Source of the DNA: Paralteromonas sediminis
GTDB lineage: Bacteria > Pseudomonadota > Gammaproteobacteria > Enterobacterales > Alteromonadaceae
Length of the DNA: 64,000 nt
Direction: 5' to 3'
Assembly: GCF_003820355.1 (NCBI RefSeq)
Contig: NZ_RPOK01000001.1
Location: 522,847 to 586,846 of the forward strand
The notes under the pieces: generated by a model
Databases searched by the model: none
What the model saw: only the letters and a program-made list of their open reading frames with translations
Told to the model about the DNA's origin: nothing
Shown: in pieces, positions 43,706 to 52,811 of the stretch
Layout of the letters: each line of letters starts with the position of its first letter
How positions within the stretch are numbered: the stretch's first letter is position 1
Program-made: the position numbers and the translations under genes

Positions 43706-44713
43706 TTAAAGACGCTCTAGTACGGCTTGTGTGAATTCAGTCGTACCGTGTTCGCCACCCAGGTCACGCGTTGTGCGATCACCTGATTCAATGACATCTT
43801 TCAGCGCTGAGCGAATTTTTTCAGCTTTATCACCCATGTTCAGGTATTCCAGCATTTGGATAGCAGCCAGGATCACTGAGGTGGGGTTAGCCAGGTTTTT
43901 GCCTGCGATATCAGGTGCTGAGCCGTGTACAGCTTCAAAAATGGCACAGTCTTCACCAATGTTGGCGCCCGGTGCCATTCCTAAACCACCGACCAGACCC
44001 GCACACAAATCTGACAAAATATCACCAAACAGGTTTGTGGTGACAATCACGTCAAACTGGTGTGGGTTCATCACTAACTGCATACAGGTGTTGTCGACAA
44101 TCATTTCAGAGGATTCGATGTCAGGATAGCGCTCGCCCACTTCTCTTGCGACTTTCAGAAAAAGCCCTGAAGTCGATTTCAGGATGTTGGCTTTGTGTAC
44201 CGCCGTGACCTTTTTTCTGCCTTCGCGTCTGGCTAGCTCATAAGCAAAAGTAACAATCTTTTCAGCGCCTTCACGGGTGATTTTACTCATGGCTTCAGCT
44301 TCATTGCCGTCGTCAGAGACTACCTGGCCAAGGCCTGAGTACATGCCTTGAGTATTTTCTCTTACCGTGATGATGTCGATGTCTTCATAGCGGGCTTTTG
44401 TACCTTTAAAAGAAAACACAGGACGTAGGTTTGCATACAATTTAAATTGCTTGCGCAGGCTGACGTTTATTGAGGTAAAACCTTCACCAACGGGCGTAGT
44501 CAGTGGGCCTTTTAGTGCAACTTTGTTCTTGGCAATCAGGTCAAGTGTGGCCTGGGGTAGTAATTCGCCGTGATTTTCCAGTGCCATGAGTCCGGCATCT
44601 GCGTAGTCGTATGCGAAGTTACATCCAACTTTGTCCAAAATTTGTGTTGCGGCATCGATAATATCGGGTCCAATGCCATCACCGCGAATGACAGTAATAT
44701 GTTGCTGTGTCAT
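43706..44713 (-). CDS. NAD-type isocitrate dehydrogenase
   Basis: 335-residue member of the isocitrate/isopropylmalate dehydrogenase family, converting isocitrate to 2-oxoglutarate in the TCA cycle. IRGDGIGPDI opens the protein, LKGPLTTPVGEGFTSINVSLRK (residues 67-88) holds the substrate-loop Ser/Asn, and VRENTQGMYSG, TNLFGDILSDLCAGL (metal Asp) and EAVHGSAPDIAGK follow. The SINVSLRK loop and the length near 335 fit the NAD-dependent, eukaryote-like form rather than LeuB or the longer NADP Icd. Cofactor use is inferred. Confidence 0.87.
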   Translation of the reverse strand: MTQQHITVIRGDGIGPDIIDAATQILDKVGCNFAYDYADAGLMALENHGELLPQATLDLIAKNKVALKGPLTTPVGEGFTSINVSLRKQFKLYANLRPVFSFKGTKARYEDIDIITVRENTQGMYSGLGQVVSDDGNEAEAMSKITREGAEKIVTFAYELARREGRKKVTAVHKANILKSTSGLFLKVAREVGERYPDIESSEMIVDNTCMQLVMNPHQFDVIVTTNLFGDILSDLCAGLVGGLGMAPGANIGEDCAIFEAVHGSAPDIAGKNLANPTSVILAAIQMLEYLNMGDKAEKIRSALKDVIESGDRTTRDLGGEHGTTEFTQAVLERL

Positions 44714-44806
44714 GTAAGCGAGCCTTTATAGAGTGATTCGTTAAAAATGCGCTGAAGTTTAGCGTATTCGCGGGATTTCGCCTAGTGTAAACCGCAGATC
44801 TACGAC

Positions 44807-46411
44807 TTAATGCTTAGATAATGGGCAGAATAAGTGCTCAGAACAATCAAATATCAGTGAATGTTTGTCAATCAACTGCATAGAAAGGGTCTGCATCGCC
44901 TTGGCTTCTTCTTGGTCGTCTGAAGCTTCTAGGGCGGTGCCTTGTTGGATTTGCACAGCCCACAGCAGTGTGAGCTGTAGCAGCGATGTTAACGGTGAGG
45001 ACTTGGCGGTATCACCTCGGCAAAACTGAGAAACCTGCTTGGTAAGTCGCGGGGGAAGCGCCCAAGCTTTTGCCAGTGTTATGGCGGACTTTTCAAACGT
45101 GCCAGTGGGACAACCATTGATCAGAGCATCAATGGAAAAACCAAAATGCGGTGTTTTTGCGATGCGCCACTGAGTTTGGGTTTTTAACGAGGGGTAGGTA
45201 AATAAGGCACTGTTGGCTAGCAAGGTCACCAGTGCAGCGGTTTGTGGAATACTCACGCCACTGCGCACTGCCAGTTCAGAGCACACCATCATTTGCAAAC
45301 TTACGAAGCGCATGAGGGGAGATTTGAGTGGATATTCACTCTGCCCAAAGCGGTTCAACAATGCATGGGTTATCAGCATGTCGCCCAGACGCTCTAGGCC
45401 ATGCGTCATAATTCCTTGCTTTACGGATGTGACGGCTAATCCCATTCTGTTGCCCTGCGACGCCGTTTGTTTTACAAATTCGGTAAAGCTTGGCTCGTTT
45501 TCAACCGCTTTAGCCAGCTTGTCGATGTCTACCTGAGCATCCTTAAGCATCCTCAATACCCTGACCAAAGAGGGTGGCGGACGCGTGACTGAGAAGGCGT
45601 CCTGAAAAGGTGTTGCTAGGTCGCGACCATTTATAAGTTCATACCACAACGCTGGGTTAAGTAGTGGTTTGTCTACTTTAATGTCTTCTTTCGCTGTACG
45701 GAGTTCGCCTTGTGCGGCATCGAAAAAGTGCACGCCCTGCTGTGTCACCCCTAAGCAGGTGTAAGATTGGGCCTGATAAGTAAAAATTGTTGCCGGGGGG
45801 CAAAGGCTTGGGTATTCCAGAAGTGGCTGCAAATACTGATGTGTCCATGACGGACAATGTTGAAACAGGTAGCTTAGCTTGTCTTTCCAGCTCACCTTTT
45901 TTTTGTTTGCTGAGCTTAAGCAAATACTCCAGACCGAGAACCATTGCCAATACGTTAGGCGACAATGGGGGAGGTAGGTCCAAATTGAAGAAGAATCCAG
46001 CAAACGGGCAATCTTTAATGCGTCGCTGGCGATATCCAACTTAAGCTTGGCAGCAGACGTCAGTAATACCTGGGTCAGGTGTTTTTTGTCTTTCGCTTCA
46101 AGCGCAATATCCACCAGCATATTACCCATTACAAGCGACAACAGTGCGTGTTTGTTCAATCGATTTTGAAGTGCGATAACAATAAGCAATACCAGGCGAG
46201 CGAAGGGGGCCTGGTGTGGGAATGCGGCTGGTTTACTCTGGGCGATCATAGCAAGCCCAACGGGATGACTGGGAGCGCGTTTGACTGCTTCTATCAATCG
46301 CTCAGATAAGGCCTTTGCGGTCTCAAAGGTGCTCTTAATATCTAGCCTATGAGCTAACGTTGTGATCTGCTTTATATCTGATGAGAAACATGATGTTAGC
46401 TTGTCCTGCAT
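44807..46411 (-). CDS. HDOD-domain signalling protein
   Basis: 534-residue cytoplasmic protein without membrane helices. The region from about residue 270 to 480 (RPPPSLVRVLRMLKDAQVDIDKLAKAVENEP onward) is an HDOD domain, a degenerate HD fold that lacks the metal-binding His/Asp pair and acts as a signalling or adaptor module. The first 200 residues are helical and of unknown type. It is the last gene of a minus-strand group with DUF3192, ppnN, a diguanylate cyclase and queF. Confidence 0.75.
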   Translation of the reverse strand: MQDKLTSCFSSDIKQITTLAHRLDIKSTFETAKALSERLIEAVKRAPSHPVGLAMIAQSKPAAFPHQAPFARLVLLIVIALQNRLNKHALLSLVMGNMLVDIALEAKDKKHLTQVLLTSAAKLKLDIASDALKIARLLDSSSIWTYLPHCRLTYWQWFSVWSICLSSANKKKVSWKDKLSYLFQHCPSWTHQYLQPLLEYPSLCPPATIFTYQAQSYTCLGVTQQGVHFFDAAQGELRTAKEDIKVDKPLLNPALWYELINGRDLATPFQDAFSVTRPPPSLVRVLRMLKDAQVDIDKLAKAVENEPSFTEFVKQTASQGNRMGLAVTSVKQGIMTHGLERLGDMLITHALLNRFGQSEYPLKSPLMRFVSLQMMVCSELAVRSGVSIPQTAALVTLLANSALFTYPSLKTQTQWRIAKTPHFGFSIDALINGCPTGTFEKSAITLAKAWALPPRLTKQVSQFCRGDTAKSSPLTSLLQLTLLWAVQIQQGTALEASDDQEEAKAMQTLSMQLIDKHSLIFDCSEHLFCPLSKH

Positions 46412-46419
46412 GGGATTCG

Positions 46420-46806
46420 CTAGGATTTTACGATCTGATAACTTTCGTAAGCGCCTTCACCCCATGCCACCAATTTTTGGTTTTCAAATAAAAGTGGTGT
46501 GCATTCATCCTGTGTTGTCAGGCCATCTGCTTTAACGTGTTGAGTACGAAAAAACATCACCTGTATGGTGCTGTCATCATCGAGTATTTTGGCTTCAGTA
46601 ATATCTGGCGACCCTAGCAAGGCGAGCACTTCATCACGGGTTGTACCCAATTTAAGCTTGGTAATTTGTACCCGGTTAAAGGCTTCTCTATCTTGCCAGT
46701 CCATATCCTCGGGTTTATCAGGTACAAAGGTCATTACCGCCATAACCATGAGTGCGTAGGCAGCAAATCCAATGACCAGTATTTTTACGATATTTGACTT
46801 TTGCAT
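46420..46806 (-). CDS. DUF3192-type membrane-anchored protein
   Basis: 128 residues with one N-terminal hydrophobic helix (about 9-28) and a periplasmic domain containing the fold LKLGTTRDEVLALLGSPD, VMFFRTQ and DECTPLLFENQKLVAWGEGAY. The same pattern recurs in the lipoprotein at 51606-51965, so the two are paralogues. The domain resembles the SmpA/BamE-like fold; function unknown. It sits 8-10 bases from both neighbours in the ppnN operon. Confidence 0.8.
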   Translation of the reverse strand: MQKSNIVKILVIGFAAYALMVMAVMTFVPDKPEDMDWQDREAFNRVQITKLKLGTTRDEVLALLGSPDITEAKILDDDSTIQVMFFRTQHVKADGLTTQDECTPLLFENQKLVAWGEGAYESYQIVKS

Positions 46807-46816
46807 GATAGGTAAA

Positions 46817-48172
46817 TCAACTTATTCTATAACAGGGAATATATTCACTTCCCGGAAGCTTCATTCTCTGCTGTGCAACAAACGAGGTCAATAGCTTATC
46901 CATGCGTTCCATCAGTTCAGGGTCGCCGTTCAACGCAAATGGCCCGTTTTGTTTGATAAGCGCAATGCCCTCCGCTTTAACATTGCCCGCTACAATACCT
47001 GAAAACGCACGTCGCAGCGCAGCTGCGCGCTTGCCGATAGGCTGATCCGAATGCAACGGCAATTCAGCCATACTTTGATGCGTGGGCACGAAAGGCTGTT
47101 GAAACTCATGTGCAATTTTAAGTGACCAGTTAAAACTAAATGAATCACCAGACTGCCGTCGGTATTGTTCAACTTCGTTAAGTGATGTTGCCAGGTATCG
47201 TGCAACGGCTTCTGGATCATTAACGATTATCTTGTATTTAGACTGCGCCTCCGGTCCAAGGGTTTTGCCGACAAACTCATCCAGTGCCTCAAAATACGCC
47301 TCGCTGCCCGCAGGACCGGTTAGCACTACCGGGTAGGGGTGCTCGGCATTTCGCTCATCCAGCAGTATGCCCAACAGGTATAACAGTTCTTCTGCTGTAC
47401 CAACGCCCCCAGGGAAAATAATAATACCGTGCCCAAACCTGACAAACGCCTCCAAACGTTTCTCAATGTCAGGCATGATAATTAACTCGTTAACAATGGC
47501 ATTAGGGGGCTCAGCCGCAATAATACTCGGCTCTGAGATACCAATGTAACGCCCCTCCTTAATACGCTGCTTAGCATGTCCGATAGTGGCCCCTTTCATT
47601 GGGCCTTTCATCGCACCGGGTCCGCAGCCTGTGCAGATATTCATGTCTCTGAGACCAAGGTGGTAGCCCACATGTTTGGTATATTTGTACTCAAACTGGT
47701 TGATTGAATGGCCACCCCAACACACAATGGTATTGAGGCGCTCATTGCCATCTATCGCATCGGCATGCCGTAACATGTCAAATACCATATCAGTAATCTG
47801 GGCACTTTCAGTAGGACAGGATTCATTGGCAAAGGCGTACTTATTGCCCATGAAAAGCAAGTCTCGCATGACTGAAAATAAATGCTCATGTACCCCTTTT
47901 ATTAATTTGCCATCGACAAAAGCCACTTCAGGCGGATTGATCAGCTCCATCTTTACGCCGCGCTCACGCCTGAGCAATGTAATATCAAAGTCTTTATAGG
48001 GCGAAAAAAGCGCCTCTGCATTGTCTTCGTCAACACCGCTGTTGAGTACTGCCAAGCAGCAATTGCGAAACATTTTGTAAACAGGGCTTCTTGCCGAGTC
48101 CTGTAGCAGTGCCACTTCGAGTTGTGACAATTGGCTCATCCAGCCTACGGGGTTCAATTGTACTTTAGTCAT
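46817..48172 (-). CDS. ppnN: Nucleotide 5'-monophosphate nucleosidase PpnN
   Basis: 451-residue LOG-family hydrolase that cleaves nucleoside monophosphates to base and ribose-5-phosphate; E. coli PpnN (YgdH, 454 residues) is controlled by (p)ppGpp. The family motif PGGVGTAEE lies near residue 255, with [16 protein letters not shown] near 180 and [15 protein letters not shown] near 155. N- and C-terminal extensions typical of PpnN are present. It lies between a diguanylate cyclase and a DUF3192 gene. Confidence 0.93.
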   Translation of the reverse strand: MTKVQLNPVGWMSQLSQLEVALLQDSARSPVYKMFRNCCLAVLNSGVDEDNAEALFSPYKDFDITLLRRERGVKMELINPPEVAFVDGKLIKGVHEHLFSVMRDLLFMGNKYAFANESCPTESAQITDMVFDMLRHADAIDGNERLNTIVCWGGHSINQFEYKYTKHVGYHLGLRDMNICTGCGPGAMKGPMKGATIGHAKQRIKEGRYIGISEPSIIAAEPPNAIVNELIIMPDIEKRLEAFVRFGHGIIIFPGGVGTAEELLYLLGILLDERNAEHPYPVVLTGPAGSEAYFEALDEFVGKTLGPEAQSKYKIIVNDPEAVARYLATSLNEVEQYRRQSGDSFSFNWSLKIAHEFQQPFVPTHQSMAELPLHSDQPIGKRAAALRRAFSGIVAGNVKAEGIALIKQNGPFALNGDPELMERMDKLLTSFVAQQRMKLPGSEYIPCYRIS

Positions 48173-48189
48173 AATATTGATTGTGTATG

Positions 48190-49728
48190 TTATTCACTTA
48201 ACACTACACAGTTTCTTCCTTGGTTTTTGGCTTTGTACAGCGCCGCATCAGCGCGCTCGAAAGCCTGTTGTGCCGTTTCGTCTTCAGCAAAGCAGCACGC
48301 GCCAAACGATGCAGTTATTTTTACTGGGGTTTGCTTAAATTTGAAGGGCAGTTCACTCAGTGAAAGACGAATTTTTTCCAGCCTGTCAAACAAACCGTCT
48401 TTTGCCTGATTGTGCATTAAAATGACAAATTCTTCGCCACCCCAGCGAGCGACAAACTCATTGGGCTGCAGGCATTTTTTAAAGTGATTGGCGATGACCT
48501 GTAGGGTTCTGTCACCGGCGGCATGGCCATACTGGTCGTTGATACTTTTAAAGCGGTCAACATCAACAATGGCCAGACATAATGGCTGCTCAGTAGTTTG
48601 AGCCTGTTGTATCGCTTTGAGCACTTTTTCATTGTAGGCCAGCCGATTGGGTACCTTGGTGAGAGGATCAGTGTAAATAGTGGCTCGCTGTTCAAATAAA
48701 CGCTTTTTATAAGACTCGGTTTTTCGCTGCAAACTGTGTAATTGGTTTTGCATGTCATTGAGCAGGTCCATCAGGACCTGCTGGTCCTTCTCGCCCGATG
48801 TTTGCTGGTTATCAATCGCCTCACGCATTTTTGAAATTTGCTTATGGGCTTTTTCTTTTAGGGCTTCAACATCGTTGCCATCATCAATGTCATTGTCCAA
48901 ATCACCAAGCATATCCTGAAGGTCTGCTTGCTGCTGTGCTTGTTTGTCGAAATTTTTCTGTGACAGCGACTTGGTTTCATCAACCTGCGTGTTGACTTTA
49001 GTAATGGTGTTAGTGAAGTTTTGCACCAGCTTGCCACTGGTAGAGGCGTCCATCATGGTTTCACTAATGATAAACCGGATGACTATTAAGCAGGTTTCCA
49101 ATAGCTGCTTGTCATCGATGCCTTTTTCCAATGCGCTTTTTATTGACTGCAGGGTGGTATCCTGTGGCTTCTTACGCGAGTAAACATCGATAAGCTGTTG
49201 CAACTCTGTGGTTATCTCGGCGCGTATTTCTTCAGGGAGTTCGTCAAATGTCTGCCCCTCTTGCAGGCTTTCGGATGCGTAATTGTTGTAGGCCTCATTA
49301 TTAGCGCCGTCAGATTTGTCAATGGCCACTTGGGCCAAAGAAATCGCATTGAAAAGATGTTCAAACAGTAAACCCAAAGACGCTGTTGGCAGCGATAAGG
49401 TACCTAGTTGCTTAGCCGCCAACTGGCGGATAGTGGTAGACGCACCATCAAGTTGCTGTATTGCTTTGAGCTGCTTTTTAAGCTCTGATATTGCTGACGT
49501 TATGCGCTTTGGAATGTGCTGGCCGCCGTCCATGAGGAGCGCGTTAACTTTGCCAATGCTGATCTCAGCGAGGGTAAAGTTTGGGGTACCTGCCAGATGT
49601 CCTTTTAGTATTTTCAACTCATTATCGATAGCGGGGTGTGCACCCTCGTAAAAAGCCGACAGGCGCATGATGAGTTGAGCCAGCTGGTCGGCGTATTTAG
49701 TTAACGCCTGTTGCTTTTTTTTGTCCAT
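48190..49728 (-). CDS. Diguanylate cyclase (GGDEF), cytoplasmic
   Basis: 512 residues. A long helical N-terminal region (about 1-335), with a coiled coil near 230-340, precedes a GGDEF domain (about 345-512). [34 protein letters not shown] and RWGGEEFVI carry the metal and GTP-binding residues, so it should make c-di-GMP. The upstream RxxD inhibitory-site positions read QPNE, so product inhibition at that site is probably absent. No membrane helix. It follows queF by 9 bases. Confidence 0.92.
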   Translation of the reverse strand: MDKKKQQALTKYADQLAQLIMRLSAFYEGAHPAIDNELKILKGHLAGTPNFTLAEISIGKVNALLMDGGQHIPKRITSAISELKKQLKAIQQLDGASTTIRQLAAKQLGTLSLPTASLGLLFEHLFNAISLAQVAIDKSDGANNEAYNNYASESLQEGQTFDELPEEIRAEITTELQQLIDVYSRKKPQDTTLQSIKSALEKGIDDKQLLETCLIVIRFIISETMMDASTSGKLVQNFTNTITKVNTQVDETKSLSQKNFDKQAQQQADLQDMLGDLDNDIDDGNDVEALKEKAHKQISKMREAIDNQQTSGEKDQQVLMDLLNDMQNQLHSLQRKTESYKKRLFEQRATIYTDPLTKVPNRLAYNEKVLKAIQQAQTTEQPLCLAIVDVDRFKSINDQYGHAAGDRTLQVIANHFKKCLQPNEFVARWGGEEFVILMHNQAKDGLFDRLEKIRLSLSELPFKFKQTPVKITASFGACCFAEDETAQQAFERADAALYKAKNQGRNCVVLSE

Positions 49729-49737
49729 TCATCGCTC

Positions 49738-50583
49738 TCATTGACGAGGTAATCGGATATCTTCATACGCTTGCTCGAAATTAGACCGAAATGGATTGAT
49801 GTCCAATCCGCCTCGTCGAGTATAGCGCGCATACACAGACAGCTTGTCTGGTTTACATGTATTGAGTATGTCACAAAATATGCGTTCTACACACTGTTCG
49901 TGGAACTCATTGTGTTGTCGAAATGAAATAAAATATTTCAGCAGGCTAGCATGGTCGATTTTTCTACCGCTGTAGCGCACCTGAATACTGGCCCAGTCTG
50001 GTTGATTTGTGATCAAACAGTTGGATTTCAACAAATTACTGTTTACCGTCTCTTCGACAACATCGTCGAGCGTAATAAGCAAGTTCGCATCTGGCTGATA
50101 AGTTGATACTGTGATGTCTTGCTCATCAATACAGGTTCCATCGAGCGCCCCCAATGGCTGACCGGCAATTTCATTCATGGACAGCAGCATAACGCTAACA
50201 CTTTCCCCAGCACAGGCGGACAGATCGCTTTTGAGTGTCGCTTTGACGTCATCCCAAGTCGCGAAATGGCTCTGATTAAAACTATTCAAGTACAATTTAA
50301 ATGACTTGGATTCCACTAAATTGAGTGAGGTATGCGGGATAATACAGCGCAATATTGCCACCTGAGGCTTACCTTTTGTATTAAGCCAGGACAACTCATA
50401 TCCATTCCAAATATCGACGCCTTTGAAAGGCAGTGATGTTCCAAGTGCTAGCGTATCTCTGCCTACACTTCTTGGGACGGCTTGTAGCAGCGCATTAGAA
50501 TACTGTTCTTCATAGGTAACTGACTGGCCTAAGGTGAGATCCTTAGGTAAATCCTGATGATTTTTAATTTCTTTCAAGGACAT
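49738..50583 (-). CDS. queF: NADPH-dependent 7-cyano-7-deazaguanine reductase QueF
   Basis: Reduces preQ0 to preQ1 in queuosine synthesis. The 281-residue bimodular (YqcD/QueF long) form has the NADPH-binding [11 protein letters not shown] motif near residue 91-101 and the catalytic Cys189 in [28 protein letters not shown] provides substrate contacts near 215-230. It begins the minus-strand queF-DGC-ppnN-DUF3192-HDOD gene run and diverges from syd across 61 bases. Confidence 0.96.
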   Translation of the reverse strand: MSLKEIKNHQDLPKDLTLGQSVTYEEQYSNALLQAVPRSVGRDTLALGTSLPFKGVDIWNGYELSWLNTKGKPQVAILRCIIPHTSLNLVESKSFKLYLNSFNQSHFATWDDVKATLKSDLSACAGESVSVMLLSMNEIAGQPLGALDGTCIDEQDITVSTYQPDANLLITLDDVVEETVNSNLLKSNCLITNQPDWASIQVRYSGRKIDHASLLKYFISFRQHNEFHEQCVERIFCDILNTCKPDKLSVYARYTRRGGLDINPFRSNFEQAYEDIRLPRQ

Positions 50584-50644
50584 CGGGTTATAATTGAAAT
50601 CATTAGCGTATTTGATATGTACACTTATTGTAGGAGTAAATTGC

Positions 50645-51184
50645 GTGGACGTACACCAAGCATTGGCAGAGTTTGTTGAAAAGTTTTGTACTCAAGTGGA
50701 TGAAAGCAAACGCCAAATCCAATTCGACAGTGATTGGCCATCCCCCTGTATTTTGGAAGAACACGCTGAAGATGGTCAATTGGTTACATGGAAACCTGTC
50801 CTGCAGGATGCGGGGCAGTCATTCGACAACCTGGAGTCCGCACTGGAATTAACCATTCACCCCGATATAAAAGCGTTTTACACGCTATTCTGGAGCGACC
50901 CTCTTTCTGCCAAAGCCGAACAGGGAAACTGCGAATTACTGCAGGCATGGAACCAAGAAGATTTTCACAGACTTCAGGAAAACCTTATTGGCCATGTGTT
51001 AATGAAACGCCGATTGAAACAAGCTGTTACTTTTTTTATCGGTTTAACCGATGAAGAGGACTTTATACTTAGCGTTGACAACGACACGGGACAAGTTTGT
51101 TTGGAGCAGGTTGGGTGTGAACCCACTCGTGTACTGGCACCCTCAATCAGCGCGTTTCTCCAGGGTCTCGACCCTAAGCAGTAA
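50645..51184 (+). CDS. syd: SecY-interacting protein Syd
   Basis: Peripheral inner-membrane protein that binds and proofreads SecY. PSPCILEE near residue 33, [30 protein letters not shown] and the C-terminal AFLQGLDP match E. coli Syd closely. I start at GTG 50645 (179 residues) because AGGAG (50632-50636) lies 8 bases upstream; a longer frame from 50594 adds 17 hydrophobic residues that Syd does not have. It overlaps the tail of the convergent small gene by 42 bases. Confidence 0.92.
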   Translation: MDVHQALAEFVEKFCTQVDESKRQIQFDSDWPSPCILEEHAEDGQLVTWKPVLQDAGQSFDNLESALELTIHPDIKAFYTLFWSDPLSAKAEQGNCELLQAWNQEDFHRLQENLIGHVLMKRRLKQAVTFFIGLTDEEDFILSVDNDTGQVCLEQVGCEPTRVLAPSISAFLQGLDPKQ

Positions 51185-51430
51185 AGCACGCACCTGAGAT
51201 TCCAGTTCATCCACACGATTTTCGAGAGAAGACGGTGCTGCTTGAGGAGGCGCTGCGTCTTCTTTAACCGCGGTGGGTTTAATACCATCCTTGAATTGCT
51301 GCACTGCCTTAATGGCGCTTTGTAAGCTCACTTTCCCGGTCGTGCGGGCACGCACTAACCCAACCGACGGCGTGATGCCTTTGGCATCGAGTTCGTAGCA
51401 CAGGGCAAGAAGTTGGTTGCTGTCTGACAT
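51143..51430 (-). CDS. Small protein with KfrA-like N-terminus and coiled coil
   Basis: 95 residues. The first 45 (LLALCYELDAKGITPSVGLV then VSLQSAIKAVQQFK) resemble the helix-turn-helix of KfrA-type DNA-binding proteins, in which a GxxPT/S-x-x-x-VRAR pattern is common. Residues 68-92 form a leucine-heptad coiled coil ([18 protein letters not shown]). It may be a small DNA-binding or adaptor protein. Its 3' end overlaps syd by 42 bases on the opposite strand. Its own reading frame has sensible amino-acid composition. Confidence 0.65.
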   Translation of the reverse strand: MSDSNQLLALCYELDAKGITPSVGLVRARTTGKVSLQSAIKAVQQFKDGIKPTAVKEDAAPPQAAPSSLENRVDELESQVRALLLRVETLEKRAD

Positions 51431-51605
51431 AAAGTAATTGCCTTAATAATTTGGTTAATTTAACCAAAAAAGTGGTCAATTGCACAGCTTTTGAATGGTT
51501 ATAAACGCCAATAAAATTTAAATAGTTAAGTTAAACAACTACATAGCTAGTTGGCCTGGTATTTGTAACTGTTTGGCAAACGATAAAACAGGAAATGGAA
51601 GAAAA

Positions 51606-51965
51606 ATGAAAAAACACCTTGTTCTTATTGCTGCACTGAGTGCGCCTTTATTGCTTTCTGGTTGTGTCATTTCTGTGGGGGATGGCGATTCTGGTAGCTA
51701 TTATGGATCTGACTGGCAAAAACGCGAGCAGAACAACCGTACCCATATTTCAAATTTAGAAACAGGTATGCGCTATCAGGACGTGACCCGTAAAATGGGC
51801 GTGGCTGATTTTAATGAAATGGTGCAAAAAAACGGTGTTAACCGACGCGTGCTTTACTACCGCACGCAACGTCTCTCCGATGATGGGGTAACCAGCAAAG
51901 ACGAATGCACTCCCTTAGTGTTCGAAAATGATGTACTGGTGGGCTGGGGTAACTCGGCACTTTAA
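51606..51965 (+). CDS. DUF3192-type lipoprotein
   Basis: 119 residues with a lipoprotein signal ending LLLSGC (Cys19; Val next), a Gly/Ser/Tyr linker and a domain with ISNLETGMRYQDVTRKMGVADF, RVLYYRTQ and DECTPLVFENDVLVGWG. The domain matches the protein at 46420-46806. I start at ATG 51606, preceded by GGAAG; an in-frame upstream start at 51573 would put eleven charged residues before the signal peptide. Function unknown; probably an outer-membrane lipoprotein. Confidence 0.85.
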   Translation: MKKHLVLIAALSAPLLLSGCVISVGDGDSGSYYGSDWQKREQNNRTHISNLETGMRYQDVTRKMGVADFNEMVQKNGVNRRVLYYRTQRLSDDGVTSKDECTPLVFENDVLVGWGNSAL

Positions 51966-51994
51966 ATTATCCTGGTATGTAACAAAGTTGTTAA

Positions 51995-52060
51995 CAATAA
52001 GGCCTGCTTGTTGTAGGGTTAATGAGAACGAACATAACTCTACTCACAATCAGGCCTGCT
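51995..52060 (+). repeat. Direct repeat pair upstream of the GNAT gene
   Basis: CAATAAGGCCTGCT (51995-52008) and CAATCAGGCCTGCT (52047-52060) match at 13 of 14 positions, with starts 52 bases apart (five helical turns). The second copy ends one base before the ATG. They could be operator half-sites or chance. Confidence 0.4.
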
Positions 52061-52061
52061 C

Positions 52062-52715
52062 ATGTTAACAGACACGTCAGTTACTTTTGATTTAAGCAAT
52101 GTTAAAGCTGCATACCTCACCGCTGAAGAGCTGCGCGTAGCCGCCTCTATCCTCTACAATGCTTATCATGACGACCCACTTTTCTGTGATATTTTCAGGT
52201 CGGAGGATGAGGGATACGAGGATAGGCTCAGAAGTGCGATTAAAGAAGAATTGCACACTTTTTATAATGCAAAACAGCCAGTGATTGGGCTTCATTTAAA
52301 CGAACGCCTGCTTGCTGTTGCGTGTCTCATTGCTCCTGATGCCGCGTTTGGGTCAGGCCGCTACTGGCATTGGCGCTTAAGAATGTTGCTAACGGCTGGT
52401 ATGTTTGGAACCAAACAAATGTTGGAGAAGGAGCAGCGCATTCGTCAGTCTATTCCTGCAGACCGTTTTCACATGCTCTCCTTTATCGGTGTGTATCCCG
52501 AATATCAGCACCTTGGCTTGGGCCATGTATTAATGGGTGCGATAGACAGCGTACTTTTGGAAAGCCCAGATAGCGAGGGAGTGGGTGTTTACGTGACAGT
52601 GCCTAAGTGCAAAGCTTTCTTCGAAGATGGGGCATATGAATTGGTAGATCACTGCACCGTTGGCTCTATTACTGGCGAGGTGATGTTTAAGCCTCGCAGC
52701 AAAATAAGTCACTGA
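52062..52715 (+). CDS. GNAT-family acetyltransferase
   Basis: 217 residues with the GNAT core in the C-terminal half. HMLSFIGVYPEYQHLGLGHVLM near residues 136-157 holds the acetyl-CoA pyrophosphate-binding Q-x-x-G-x-G/A motif, and GVGVYVTVPKCKAFFEDGAYEL near 170-190 forms the last strands. The N-terminal half is helical with a basic LRMLLTAGMFGT stretch. Substrate unknown. A direct repeat lies immediately upstream. Confidence 0.82.
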   Translation: MLTDTSVTFDLSNVKAAYLTAEELRVAASILYNAYHDDPLFCDIFRSEDEGYEDRLRSAIKEELHTFYNAKQPVIGLHLNERLLAVACLIAPDAAFGSGRYWHWRLRMLLTAGMFGTKQMLEKEQRIRQSIPADRFHMLSFIGVYPEYQHLGLGHVLMGAIDSVLLESPDSEGVGVYVTVPKCKAFFEDGAYELVDHCTVGSITGEVMFKPRSKISH

Positions 52716-52811
52716 CTTGCTAAATCCAAAACCCATCACTACATTCATAGAAAGGCGCAACACAGGGCATAAGTAAGCCATCTAACTTTTATAATGCAGA
52801 AGAGAAAGTGA

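Noticed and set aside
50594-50644. Longer Syd start giving a hydrophobic N-terminus
   Set aside because: Syd is a peripheral cytoplasmic protein without a signal peptide, and AGGAG is placed correctly for GTG 50645.
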